Shown here in pieces: positions 5,230 to 12,385 of a stretch of 17,308 nt of DNA. The stretch comes from Candidatus Nomurabacteria bacterium (GTDB lineage Bacteria; Patescibacteriota; Minisyncoccia; Phycocordibacterales; UBA10002), in contig CALRDB010000021.1 in NCBI GenBank assembly GCA_943354745.1, positions 1-17,308 on the forward strand, in the 5' to 3' direction. Position 1 is the first letter of the stretch. Each line of letters begins with the position of its first letter. The position numbers and the translations under genes are program-made. The notes under the pieces are model-generated. The model ran no database searches and had not been told where the DNA came from. It saw nothing but the letters and a program-made list of their open reading frames with translations.

Positions 5230-7982
5230 TTCTTGTATTTCGCCATAATCTCCGCCTCCACCTCCTCTTTCGCTCGGCCAAACTTCAAGAAGGAGAGCTC
5301 CTTCAACTTCTCAATATTTTCTTTGTTCCCCTCCCCTGGCGGGAGTGTCTCGAGAGAGAACGGCTTCACGGGTTTCCCACCAACCAGAAGCTTCATATAG
5401 GCATTACGGTTGTCGAGATTGATGAGGTCCTGATCGGTAAACACGGGCTCCAGCTGTTTCGCTAAGAATTCAGCGTCTTCAGCTCCGACACGAAACATAG
5501 CCATCGAGCCGACGTTGCCGAATACCGAATCTTTGATTTTCTCATCAAGCTGTTTAATGAACTGATGCGCGATAATAAGCGCGAGCTTGTACTTTCTCGC
5601 CTCGGAAAGAATCGAGGAAATAGACGGAGTCGTTACGTTTTGGAACTCATCGATGTAGAGATAGAAAGGCGGCATATCTTTCCCGAACGAATCCACGCGC
5701 GAAAGCGCCGCCATCAACATCTTCCCCACAAGAATAAGACCGATAAGATTTGCATTCAGATCTCCGAGACGGCCCTTAGCGAGATTCACGAGAAGGATTT
5801 TCTTCGTATCCATGATCTCTCGGAAGTTAAACGTGGACTTCTCCTGCGCGATGATGGGACGCATGATTTCGTTCGACAAGAAGTTGTCGAACTTCGAGAC
5901 GATATAGGGCACGATATTCGCAAGAGATGCTTCCCCACCCGCTTTGTCCGCCACCTCTCGCCAAAACTGAGTCACGACTGGGTTCTTACACCGAGAAAGC
6001 TTCAGCTCACGAAACTCCTTACTTGCAAGGACGCGAGAAACATCGAGAAGCGTTGACCCGCTCGTCGGATCTTCGATAGTAAGCAGTACGGCGTTCCGGA
6101 AGTACTGCTCGAACATGGGGCCTCCGGAGGTCTTCATATCGAAAAGCTTGTCGAAAATGGAAAGCATTTCGTTTACCACGAAGGTTTTTTGCTCAGGAAA
6201 TCGTGTGTCGTATTCGAGCATATTGAGTCCCATAGGCCGTGCGGTATTCGAGGGGTCGAAATAAATGAGATCTTCATATCTCTCTTTGGGTATCATGGCG
6301 AGCACGTCCAGAATGTCGACACCGTGCGGATCGATAAAGCAAAGCCCCTCCCCGTTCTTGATGTCCTGCGCGATCATATTCTTAAGGAACGTCGTCTTAC
6401 CGGTACCGGTCTGACCGATCGTGTAGAAATGACGCAGACGATCGTCCGGCGTCATATAGATCTTCGTATCGGACCCTCGTACTCGGTTCACCCCAAGCAG
6501 TAGTCCGGCATTTGGAAGTCCGATTGGCGCGGGGGCGCTTCCCGCCTTAGCTTGTTTGAGCGCCGGGGCGGATTTCAGCTTCGTAGACGGGAAATGCACC
6601 ATGGTCGTAAGCTCCTTGATATTGAGCGGTAAAATAGAACTCGCATCAAATTGGCGAAGACTAAACTGCCGTAACAGTTTTCCAAGAGCGACTTTCTCCA
6701 TACGTTTAAAACGGAGTTCGTTTCCGGTTCCACTCTTAAACTGATTAAATGAGGCTTCGATATCAGAGATAATCTCCTCCGCCGACTCCTTCGTTGCGGC
6801 AGAGCTCACCGCCCGTATCGTACACTCAAGCATCGGCGCGGAAACCTTCTTCTTAATCTCCTCGACGACAAGCTCATCCACCTTCGGCCCCTGTGATCCG
6901 TCTTTCTTTTGCTTCTTTCGTCGTTTCTCCTCTTCATCGGAGAGTATATCTTTGACTCCTTTGAAGAACTGCCCGAGGAACGTAAACGGAATATCGATAG
7001 CCTTCTTCACCGGCATTCCCTTCTGGATTTGCCTTAGTGCATACTCATAACGCTCACTGTATGATCGCTGAGCGGGGCGAAGCACGAGTTGTATCGAAGC
7101 GCCTTCTCCATCCCGATCGATTTTTGAAAAGCTGTGCAGAAGAACACTGAGCGGGTCTACCTGAAATTCATCATACATCTTGAGTGGGAAAATGGGATTC
7201 TTGACGAGAGTTGCCACCGAACCGAGCGAAACGCCTTTCTCGTTAAAGATATTATAATCATCTTTTATTTCTCGGATTTTTGCGTTATGAAAAAGTGACT
7301 TAGCCTGCTTCTCAAAAAGGGCCTTCTTCGTCGTAGGAACAGAGACGTAGAAAATAATCTCATCGCTCCCGTTCGCATTAGCGATTTCCAAGGTAAAAAA
7401 CATATCTTCCTTTCCTCTGTCGGCAACGCCAAGCATTCCCGAGTAGAATTGCTCCATGCCTGAGATGAGTACCTTAAGCTCCTTCTCGGCCTCTTCTTTG
7501 CTAGTCTCAGGAAGCGAGATTTCAAAGAGCGCCATGTGAAGCGGGCGCCACAGCGGACTCTTTTCGGGAAGATCTTTTACGGGAAGGCCAGCCTCAATGT
7601 ACTGCACAAGGAAACGATGGAAATCATCGTACAGGTGGACATTATTCATCTTCTCTACCACATCGAAGGCATTCCGTACGCCTTTCTCCTGCAGAAGCGC
7701 AACCAGCCCTTCGATTTGCTTATCGTGAGATTCAGGTGAAAGGTCGAGTACAATCGCTTGTTGTTCTTCTCTCGGCAGAGCCATATGCGGAGCAATCGCT
7801 TCTGCAACAGGCGTGTCGGCGTAGGCCGCTACCGTTTTCTTCACCACCTCACTCCGTTCTGCGGTTGTGCCTTTCTCGGCAAGCGCTTGCTCATGACGCA
7901 CCACTTCTTCACGCAAAAACCGCAGCTCCTCTTCGGGAGAAGAGAACTTCTGTCGTTCCAACGTTGGGATACCGGATTCCAT
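5226..7982 (-). CDS. TraD/TraG/HerA-type motor ATPase
   Basis: This 918-aa protein belongs to the FtsK/HerA superfamily, closest in style to type IV secretion coupling proteins (TraD/TraG/VirD4), which move DNA or protein by ATP hydrolysis, usually as hexamers. The ATPase half starts near residue 490. Walker A is GQTGTGKT at 523-530, followed by the DPHG motif of this group (CFIDPHG). Walker B is LYIDEFQN with Asp778-Glu779, and a later IIAHQF and GNVGS...FRVG segment matches the sensor/arginine-finger region. Residues 1-480 form a long N-terminal region without a family I can name, with a Lys-rich stretch near 345-360 (EEEKRRKKQKKDGS). No transmembrane helix is evident, unlike classic VirD4. 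Such proteins are common in CPR genomes, where their role is unknown. The start at ATG 7982 is preceded by 9-bp iterons and no Shine-Dalgarno. Confidence 0.88.
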   Translation of the reverse strand: MESGIPTLERQKFSSPEEELRFLREEVVRHEQALAEKGTTAERSEVVKKTVAAYADTPVAEAIAPHMALPREEQQAIVLDLSPESHDKQIEGLVALLQEKGVRNAFDVVEKMNNVHLYDDFHRFLVQYIEAGLPVKDLPEKSPLWRPLHMALFEISLPETSKEEAEKELKVLISGMEQFYSGMLGVADRGKEDMFFTLEIANANGSDEIIFYVSVPTTKKALFEKQAKSLFHNAKIREIKDDYNIFNEKGVSLGSVATLVKNPIFPLKMYDEFQVDPLSVLLHSFSKIDRDGEGASIQLVLRPAQRSYSERYEYALRQIQKGMPVKKAIDIPFTFLGQFFKGVKDILSDEEEKRRKKQKKDGSQGPKVDELVVEEIKKKVSAPMLECTIRAVSSAATKESAEEIISDIEASFNQFKSGTGNELRFKRMEKVALGKLLRQFSLRQFDASSILPLNIKELTTMVHFPSTKLKSAPALKQAKAGSAPAPIGLPNAGLLLGVNRVRGSDTKIYMTPDDRLRHFYTIGQTGTGKTTFLKNMIAQDIKNGEGLCFIDPHGVDILDVLAMIPKERYEDLIYFDPSNTARPMGLNMLEYDTRFPEQKTFVVNEMLSIFDKLFDMKTSGGPMFEQYFRNAVLLTIEDPTSGSTLLDVSRVLASKEFRELKLSRCKNPVVTQFWREVADKAGGEASLANIVPYIVSKFDNFLSNEIMRPIIAQEKSTFNFREIMDTKKILLVNLAKGRLGDLNANLIGLILVGKMLMAALSRVDSFGKDMPPFYLYIDEFQNVTTPSISSILSEARKYKLALIIAHQFIKQLDEKIKDSVFGNVGSMAMFRVGAEDAEFLAKQLEPVFTDQDLINLDNRNAYMKLLVGGKPVKPFSLETLPPGEGNKENIEKLKELSFLKFGRAKEEVEAEIMAKYKK

Positions 7983-7994
7983 AAAAGAATTAAC

Positions 7995-8030
7995 CTAATT
8001 ATTCTAATTACTCTAATTGACCTAAGGAAT
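7995..8030. repeat. family C: 9-bp iterons, left block
   Basis: Four consecutive 9-bp units are visible: CTAATTATT, CTAATTACT, CTAATTGAC and CTAAGGAAT. A fifth decayed unit may precede them. The block lies between the stop of the four-helix-bundle gene and the start of the ATPase gene and is the inverted counterpart of 8432-8476. Confidence 0.85.
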
Positions 8031-8039
8031 ATACAAACA

Positions 8040-8426
8040 TCAAACCCCAACCCTTGCTTTTTGTTTATCTCTTACCTTAATGATTATTGCATTAAAAATG
8101 AGGTTGAGTTCATTTGCTTCTTTCCAGAGCGCGCGAGATTCCCCAGTAAGCTCCGGCACGGCTGTGGCTACCATTCGCAACCAATGTTTTGCCTCACGAG
8201 CCTCTTTTTTCCCGATCGAAAGTTTGTGCACAAAGTCCCGCCCTGATTCTGCATCATCTGCTTCGCAATAATTACTCCCTACGGCGGTTGCAGAAGCGAC
8301 TAGCTGAGGAATGATGCGCTGAGTAACTGGATTCAATGGGATTTTCTTCGAAAATATAATAACCGATTCGCCAAATCGCGCGGTTCTCTCCTCCAAATCA
8401 TACGTAGCGCGTTTCACTTGAAGCAT
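8040..8426 (-). CDS. four-helix-bundle (S23/IVP-like) protein
   Basis: This 128-aa protein fits the four-helix-bundle family first seen in 23S rRNA intervening sequences. It shows the YDLEERTARFGESVI opening, helix two with IIPQLVASATAVGSNYCEA (a hallmark small-residue and Asn-Tyr-x-Glu-Ala segment), helix three FVHKLSIGKKEAREAKHWLRM, and a final helix ELNLIFNAIIIKV. The family is related to Avd of diversity-generating retroelements and is thought to bind nucleic acid, but its cellular role is unknown. No reverse transcriptase is present here. The gene is enclosed by inverted 9-bp iteron blocks, as if carried as a cassette, and interrupts the block of helical and ATPase genes. Confidence 0.9.
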   Translation of the reverse strand: MLQVKRATYDLEERTARFGESVIIFSKKIPLNPVTQRIIPQLVASATAVGSNYCEADDAESGRDFVHKLSIGKKEAREAKHWLRMVATAVPELTGESRALWKEANELNLIFNAIIIKVRDKQKARVGV

Positions 8427-8431
8427 TGAGG

Positions 8432-8476
8432 CTTCCTTAGAATAATTAGAGTACTTAGGTCAATTAGAATAATTGC
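8432..8476. repeat. family C: 9-bp iterons, right block
   Basis: Read on the minus strand from outside in, five 9-bp units occur: GCAATTATT, CTAATTGAC, CTAAGTACT, CTAATTATT and CTAAGGAAG. Both blocks end on their inner side with CTAAGGAA, so together with 7995-8030 they form inverted flanks around the four-helix-bundle gene. Confidence 0.85.
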
Positions 8477-8504
8477 GCCTCGCCTCTAATTGTATCACCA
8501 TCAC

Positions 8505-8541
8505 GAAAAACGGGCTATGTATTCCGTACAAAAAACCCGTT
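8505..8541 (-). terminator. possible terminator after the 613-444-94 aa genes
   Basis: On the minus strand AACGGG pairs with CCCGTT across a 21-nt loop with a small GTA/TAC stem, followed by TTTT. It would end transcription of the three upstream helical-protein genes before the four-helix-bundle cassette. The loop is long, so confidence is modest. Confidence 0.4.
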
Positions 8542-8580
8542 CGCAAGAGAAGGTTTCCAAATCGAGGGTTCGTACTTTCG

Positions 8581-8616
8581 CCCGCCCGAACGACTGGAAT
8601 CGTTCAGTCGGGCGGG
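8581..8616. repeat. family D palindrome (CCCGCCC type), copy 2
   Basis: CCCGCCCG (8581-8588) pairs with CGGGCGGG (8609-8616), with AACGA/TCGTT inside. Its sequence is nearly that of 5127-5161. It lies 25 nt beyond the stop of the 94-aa gene and lacks a T-run, so it looks more like a REP-type element than a terminator. Confidence 0.75.
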
Positions 8617-8641
8617 TATCGGTGTTTATAAGTTCGGATTG

Positions 8642-8926
8642 TTAGGCGAGACTCGCCCGTGTTTCAGCTAATTTCCCCTTCTCGTCGATTTCTCGGTCTT
8701 TGGAGTTAAGGAACTTAATCTTCTCAATCGACTCGTTCAACACATCAAGATAGGCTTGATTGTTCGCATTGGTGAGCCTGACATAGAGGTCGGTCATAAA
8801 AAGCTTAAACTCCGCTTTGTCCTCCGCCGTTTCAGGCAAACTCCCGAGCGTCCCGAGAAGCGCCTTCGCCTCCTCGAGTTTATTCGCGCCAACAAGCGCT
8901 TCAAATTGTGCGACAAATTCTTTCAT
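8642..8926 (-). CDS. hypothetical small helical protein, 94 aa
   Basis: I do not recognise a family. The 94-aa product is predicted all-helical and soluble, with repeated Glu/Lys/Ala/Leu patterns (FEALVGANKLEEAKALLGTL at the N-terminus, YLDVLNESIEKIKFL towards the end), reminiscent of a helical-hairpin adaptor. It begins 38 nt after the 444-aa gene in the same direction and probably belongs to the same transcript as the 613-aa and 444-aa genes. ATG 8926 is the only early start. No Shine-Dalgarno is seen. Confidence 0.75.
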   Translation of the reverse strand: MKEFVAQFEALVGANKLEEAKALLGTLGSLPETAEDKAEFKLFMTDLYVRLTNANNQAYLDVLNESIEKIKFLNSKDREIDEKGKLAETRASLA

Positions 8927-8964
8927 AGGGTTATGATAGCTATTTGGTAAAGAAGTAGCTGGTG

Positions 8965-10299
8965 TTACCTTTTCGCGTGCAGTTTCGCGATAATTCGGTT
9001 AAGAAAGACTCCTTTGCTTCCCGTGGTACCGTTTTTCTGTTGATCAATGAGCATCTGAATCACCGCCACTTTACTCTCCGCGGGATTCTTAAATCCAAGC
9101 CCTGTTGTCGCCTTCTCGGTAAACTCTTGGAGACACGCCTCAAAATCAGAGAGCACTGCGCTGTCCGGTATTCCTTTTATCGTATCAGCAAGGTCTTTAG
9201 TTACCAGTGCTTCAATCTTTTCGTTAACCGCCACCTTATAGTCCGTCAATATATCACCCAATCCTGTCAAATAGTCACTCCCGCTTCCTTCCCTCTTCGC
9301 AAGCTCCTCCAAACGACGAGTTTCTTGTACCGCATCTTCAAGCTTCCACAGATAATTTGAGCTACCCGCTTCCGTCAACTTATCTACAATTTCATGTTGG
9401 ACCCGTGTGTGAATATCTGCATGTATAGGGACAGAAGTAAACACTCGCTGTTTTATCAAAGCCGTTTCCCGTTTGAGACCTTTAATCTCTCCTGGCAACG
9501 CAGTTAAACGTGCCTTAGCTTCCTCTCTTGTTTGAACTTCTTTCGTTAATTCGGCAATGGCTGCATCAAGGTGTGCCACATCTGCTTTCCAAATTTCATT
9601 TGAAGAACTTCTGTCATGGTCTCTAAGTCTTGTAAGTTTTTCTTTTTCTGCCAGACTTTTCGGATCACCTTTACCTTTAAGATTATCAAGCTGTTGATCA
9701 AAATTAGCGCGCCCTCGGAGGACTTTCATTCGATAACTAAGATATTCCAGAGTCGAAAGTTTAACTTCTTCGGAGACTGGCTTAATATTCTTTTCTGATT
9801 CATCTTTTGTTTTTTGTGCTTCAACAATTCTTGCTTTCAACTCCGCAATCTCCGTATCCACACCCTCTGCTTGTGCCGCGAGAGCGACAAGTTCTGCCTC
9901 CTTAGCAGCTATCTCGTTCGGAAGCGCCTCAAACTGTTCAAGGTTCTTCTTTCGAAGTTCCATAAGAATGGGGTTCATTGCTTCTTTCCCTAGTAGTCCT
10001 GCAATGTTCTCAGTATCTTCTGCAGTTAGCGCATGACCAAACCCTTCACTCGAAAGCTTTTCGCTATAAATCTGCGCGTATTTCTCCGCGGTTTCTTTAC
10101 TTGCCTCCCATCCCTTAAAAAGCTTCTCAACACGATCGCGGTTCGCTTCGTTTAAGGGTAATCCTTTGACGCTCTCAACTTTTCCGAGCCAGGCTCCAAA
10201 GCCCGGCTGTTCGAGCATGTCATCAATAGTTCGTTTCGGTTCCGCGGGAGTAGCCTCAGTCGGATTTTCCGCGGATATTGGAGTTGACGGTGTTGCCAT
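8965..10299 (-). CDS. hypothetical coiled-coil protein, 444 aa
   Basis: No named family is recognised. After a Thr/Pro/Ala-rich, probably disordered N-terminus (1-25) and a globular helical part (26-115), the protein has long heptad-like segments at about 118-172 (LEQFEALPNEIAAKEAELV, continuing with Ala/Glu/Lys) and about 205-285. These predict coiled coil. A helical C-terminal region follows. There are no membrane segments, cysteine clusters or nucleotide-binding motifs. Its gene follows the FliG-like gene by 72 nt. That gap contains a 7-bp hairpin (10335-10354) and a TATAAA -10-like box, so it may also have an internal promoter. A filament or scaffold role beside the FliG-like protein is an inference only. 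Confidence 0.8.
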   Translation of the reverse strand: MATPSTPISAENPTEATPAEPKRTIDDMLEQPGFGAWLGKVESVKGLPLNEANRDRVEKLFKGWEASKETAEKYAQIYSEKLSSEGFGHALTAEDTENIAGLLGKEAMNPILMELRKKNLEQFEALPNEIAAKEAELVALAAQAEGVDTEIAELKARIVEAQKTKDESEKNIKPVSEEVKLSTLEYLSYRMKVLRGRANFDQQLDNLKGKGDPKSLAEKEKLTRLRDHDRSSSNEIWKADVAHLDAAIAELTKEVQTREEAKARLTALPGEIKGLKRETALIKQRVFTSVPIHADIHTRVQHEIVDKLTEAGSSNYLWKLEDAVQETRRLEELAKREGSGSDYLTGLGDILTDYKVAVNEKIEALVTKDLADTIKGIPDSAVLSDFEACLQEFTEKATTGLGFKNPAESKVAVIQMLIDQQKNGTTGSKGVFLNRIIAKLHAKR

Positions 10300-10334
10300 A
10301 AAAAGTAGTGTTACATTTATAATGCTCTATAGAT

Positions 10335-10354
10335 TCGAAGTACTCTCACTTCGA
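10335..10354. other. hairpin between the 613-aa and 444-aa genes
   Basis: TCGAAGT (10335-10341) and ACTTCGA (10348-10354) form a 7-bp stem with a 6-nt loop. No T-run follows on either strand, so it is more likely an mRNA processing or stability element than a terminator. Confidence 0.5.
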
Positions 10355-10371
10355 CGTATATTTTCCCCATA

Positions 10372-12213
10372 TCAAGTCTTAGGAATCTTAATTTTCTCCT
10401 CTCGCATCATTTTTTGGGCTTTCCCTGTGAGTGATTTCCGCGCTTGACTGTTTTGTGGTTCGGTAATTCCGAGTGCGCCATGATATTTGACGACATGGGT
10501 TAGATGCGCGGGATACGAGTTTAGAATTTTGTTTTGAAAATCATCAACTTCCGTTCCGAGAGCTTGCGCAAGTTCAAGAGCGGAGACACCGTCGAGAACT
10601 TTTTGTAAGTCCATTTTGTCAAGTTTCAAAAAATCATCAAAAGTGAATGCGTCTATCTTTTCTTCTCTTGCTTTTGCTTCAACGGCACCCTCAATTGTGC
10701 CTTCTTTCTTAGGAAGACGTATCTTTCCATCCTTCCACATCTCTCCGGCTTTGTGCAGAATTTCCTTCTTCGCGACAGAAATATCCTCGGCTGTTCTCTT
10801 CTGCCTTCCTGCCTCTATTTCATCTTGTACCTGCTTGGCAACTTTAGGATGGAGAGAGCTGAGAATCTTACGCTGAAACCCCCCTTCCTGATCTGAAAGT
10901 GCCTCGGCAAGAAGAAAAATATTAAACTCACTAAATACAAGCGCGATATCTATATCTTCAAGAAAAGCGAGATCACTGAAGGTTACATCTCCTGGCTGAT
11001 AGTCCTCTTCGATTTTCAAGAGAGGCTCAGGTACTTCCGTTGCAGGTATTGTTTCCGCTGCCACCGGTTTTTCTGCTGTTGGCTTACCAAGCACACTATC
11101 GTTGAGCGCTCGTAATCTCTCAAGAGGAGTCTTTTCTTTCTCCGTCGTTTCCACGGCAGAAGCTCCCTGCGTCGAGGTATCGGAACCGGCACCCACTTTT
11201 GATTTTGCAGTTTTCGCATTAATCACCGCCAGTTGTTCTTCGGTGCTACGATACGTTAATCCAAGAGCCGCAAACTTAGCCTTTACAGGATCACCGGCCG
11301 ATTCAAGTGCGGGTTTAGTGGCATTGAGTATAGCCTCTAGCTTCTTAACCATATCGGCATGCACAATATCCCGAATAGCCGTTTGACAGCCTGAGGGTAT
11401 TTTCTTTTCCTTGATAAAGTCCGCTCCAAACCTCAACATCTCTGGTGGCTCCATCTTCCCTTTCTTAGCTTCAAATTCGACGAAGAAAGTAAGCACCTTC
11501 TCGTAAAGGTCACCTGAAAGTCTTTCGAGTTCACCGACTTTCATGTGCGCCTGCAGACCGGCGGTGCGTGGCATGGCAATAATCTTTTCAAGCAGCTCTG
11601 TCCCAGTCTTTACCTGCCCGAAGTAGTTGGTCAACGTCTCTGCCCTTTTTTCCTTCTTTTCTTTGGGAGTTTTTGCTTTCTCTGAACCTTTAGGATCCAC
11701 TGATTGTTTCGGTGCCGCTTGAGAGTTGCCTTGCACTGCTGGAACATCTGATGTGGTCGCCAAAACTCTTGGTGCGGCAGGAGGAACCCCTGCTGTAGGG
11801 ATGGTCGCATCAGACTTCGGAATCGCCTCTATAATTTTCCGCAGAGATTCTACATGGGGAGTGAACGTACCTGGATCGTCGGGCAGAGCACCATCAGTCA
11901 ATAATATCATTACCGCATCACTCCACTCCTTAATCTGCTTCGTAAAAGCCTCAAATTGTTCCGGTTTAATTTTGGAGTTCTGAACTTTTTTCACTTCCTC
12001 CATTGACTGCTCACATGCTTTTGCCAAAGCAGCTACTCCATCGGAATCGACTAAAAAGGTGGTAAACGTATCGAGCGTAGGGGTCTGTTTCATCTTCTGA
12101 TCGAAATCAGAAAAAATCTGCAAGACTTTTCCTTGCAAGTCGGCGACTCTCACCTCGGGGTTAGCTCCTAACGGCACATCAACTTTATTGGGAGGTTGCT
12201 CGGAATTACTCAT
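10372..12213 (-). CDS. 613-aa protein with tandem FliG-C-like domains
   Basis: The C-terminal third contains two successive domains resembling the FliG C-terminal domain, which in flagella forms the rotor face touching the stator. Domain 1 (about 411-502) reads TFSDLAFLEDIDIALVF, then LLAEALSD, QRKILSSL, KVAKQVQDEIEAG, ISVAKKEI and DGKIRLPKK. Domain 2 (about 523-613) repeats it: TFDDFLKLDKMDLQKVL, ELAQALGT, QNKILNSY and EEKIKIPKT. This follows the FliG pattern F-x-DLxxLDDRxIQ, LAxALKG, EKILxNMS, DVxxAQxxI, GEI. The N-terminal 400 residues hold helical parts (20-130, 195-335) separated by disordered Pro/Ala/Lys-rich linkers (135-190, 340-400). No other flagellar gene is present in the window. 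It heads the minus-strand block. A TACACT box 7 nt before ATG 12213 suggests a leaderless start. The FliG resemblance is by eye; the role is unknown. Confidence 0.8.
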   Translation of the reverse strand: MSNSEQPPNKVDVPLGANPEVRVADLQGKVLQIFSDFDQKMKQTPTLDTFTTFLVDSDGVAALAKACEQSMEEVKKVQNSKIKPEQFEAFTKQIKEWSDAVMILLTDGALPDDPGTFTPHVESLRKIIEAIPKSDATIPTAGVPPAAPRVLATTSDVPAVQGNSQAAPKQSVDPKGSEKAKTPKEKKEKRAETLTNYFGQVKTGTELLEKIIAMPRTAGLQAHMKVGELERLSGDLYEKVLTFFVEFEAKKGKMEPPEMLRFGADFIKEKKIPSGCQTAIRDIVHADMVKKLEAILNATKPALESAGDPVKAKFAALGLTYRSTEEQLAVINAKTAKSKVGAGSDTSTQGASAVETTEKEKTPLERLRALNDSVLGKPTAEKPVAAETIPATEVPEPLLKIEEDYQPGDVTFSDLAFLEDIDIALVFSEFNIFLLAEALSDQEGGFQRKILSSLHPKVAKQVQDEIEAGRQKRTAEDISVAKKEILHKAGEMWKDGKIRLPKKEGTIEGAVEAKAREEKIDAFTFDDFLKLDKMDLQKVLDGVSALELAQALGTEVDDFQNKILNSYPAHLTHVVKYHGALGITEPQNSQARKSLTGKAQKMMREEKIKIPKT

Positions 12214-12226
12214 ACCGAATAGTGTA
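12211..12226 (-). promoter_or_regulatory. -10 box before the FliG-like gene
   Basis: TACACT at 12221-12226 on the minus strand lies 7 nt before ATG 12213, consistent with a leaderless mRNA. No convincing -35 is seen. It diverges from the strong plus-strand promoter at 12274-12302. Confidence 0.35.
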
Positions 12227-12273
12227 TCACGCCGAAAATGACACCGCCATAGAAAGGCTGTGTTGAGCCACTA

Positions 12274-12302
12274 TTGACACAGATACTATTGGATGTTATA
12301 AT
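12274..12302 (+). promoter_or_regulatory. perfect sigma-70 consensus promoter
   Basis: TTGACA (12274-12279), a 17-nt spacer and TATAAT (12297-12302) match the consensus at all 12 positions. Transcription is expected to start near 12309, giving a 5' leader of about 77 nt. Confidence 0.92.
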
Positions 12303-12355
12303 GACGCCTGGTAGCTGTTCGACAACCGAAAAGCAACCTTCACATAAACCAAAAC

Positions 12356-12385
12356 CGGGGATATTCCCCTCTACAGAAAGGCAGT
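12356..12385 (+). promoter_or_regulatory. leader hairpin and ribosome binding site
   Basis: A small GGGGA/TCCCC hairpin precedes AGAAAGG, which lies about 5 nt before ATG 12386. A Shine-Dalgarno-like site is unusual in this window and supports this start. The hairpin could modulate access to it. Confidence 0.5.

Noticed and set aside
5031..5465. Plus-strand frames of 93-144 codons
   Set aside because: They are shadows of the ATPase C-terminus and repeats. Coding signal and motifs are on the minus strand.
5226..7982. Conjugative element or type IV secretion locus
   Set aside because: Only the coupling-type ATPase is present. No relaxase, VirB4, pilin or oriT-like sequence was found.
8040..8426. 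Diversity-generating retroelement suggested by the Avd-like four-helix bundle
   Set aside because: No reverse transcriptase, template repeat or variable repeat is visible in the window.
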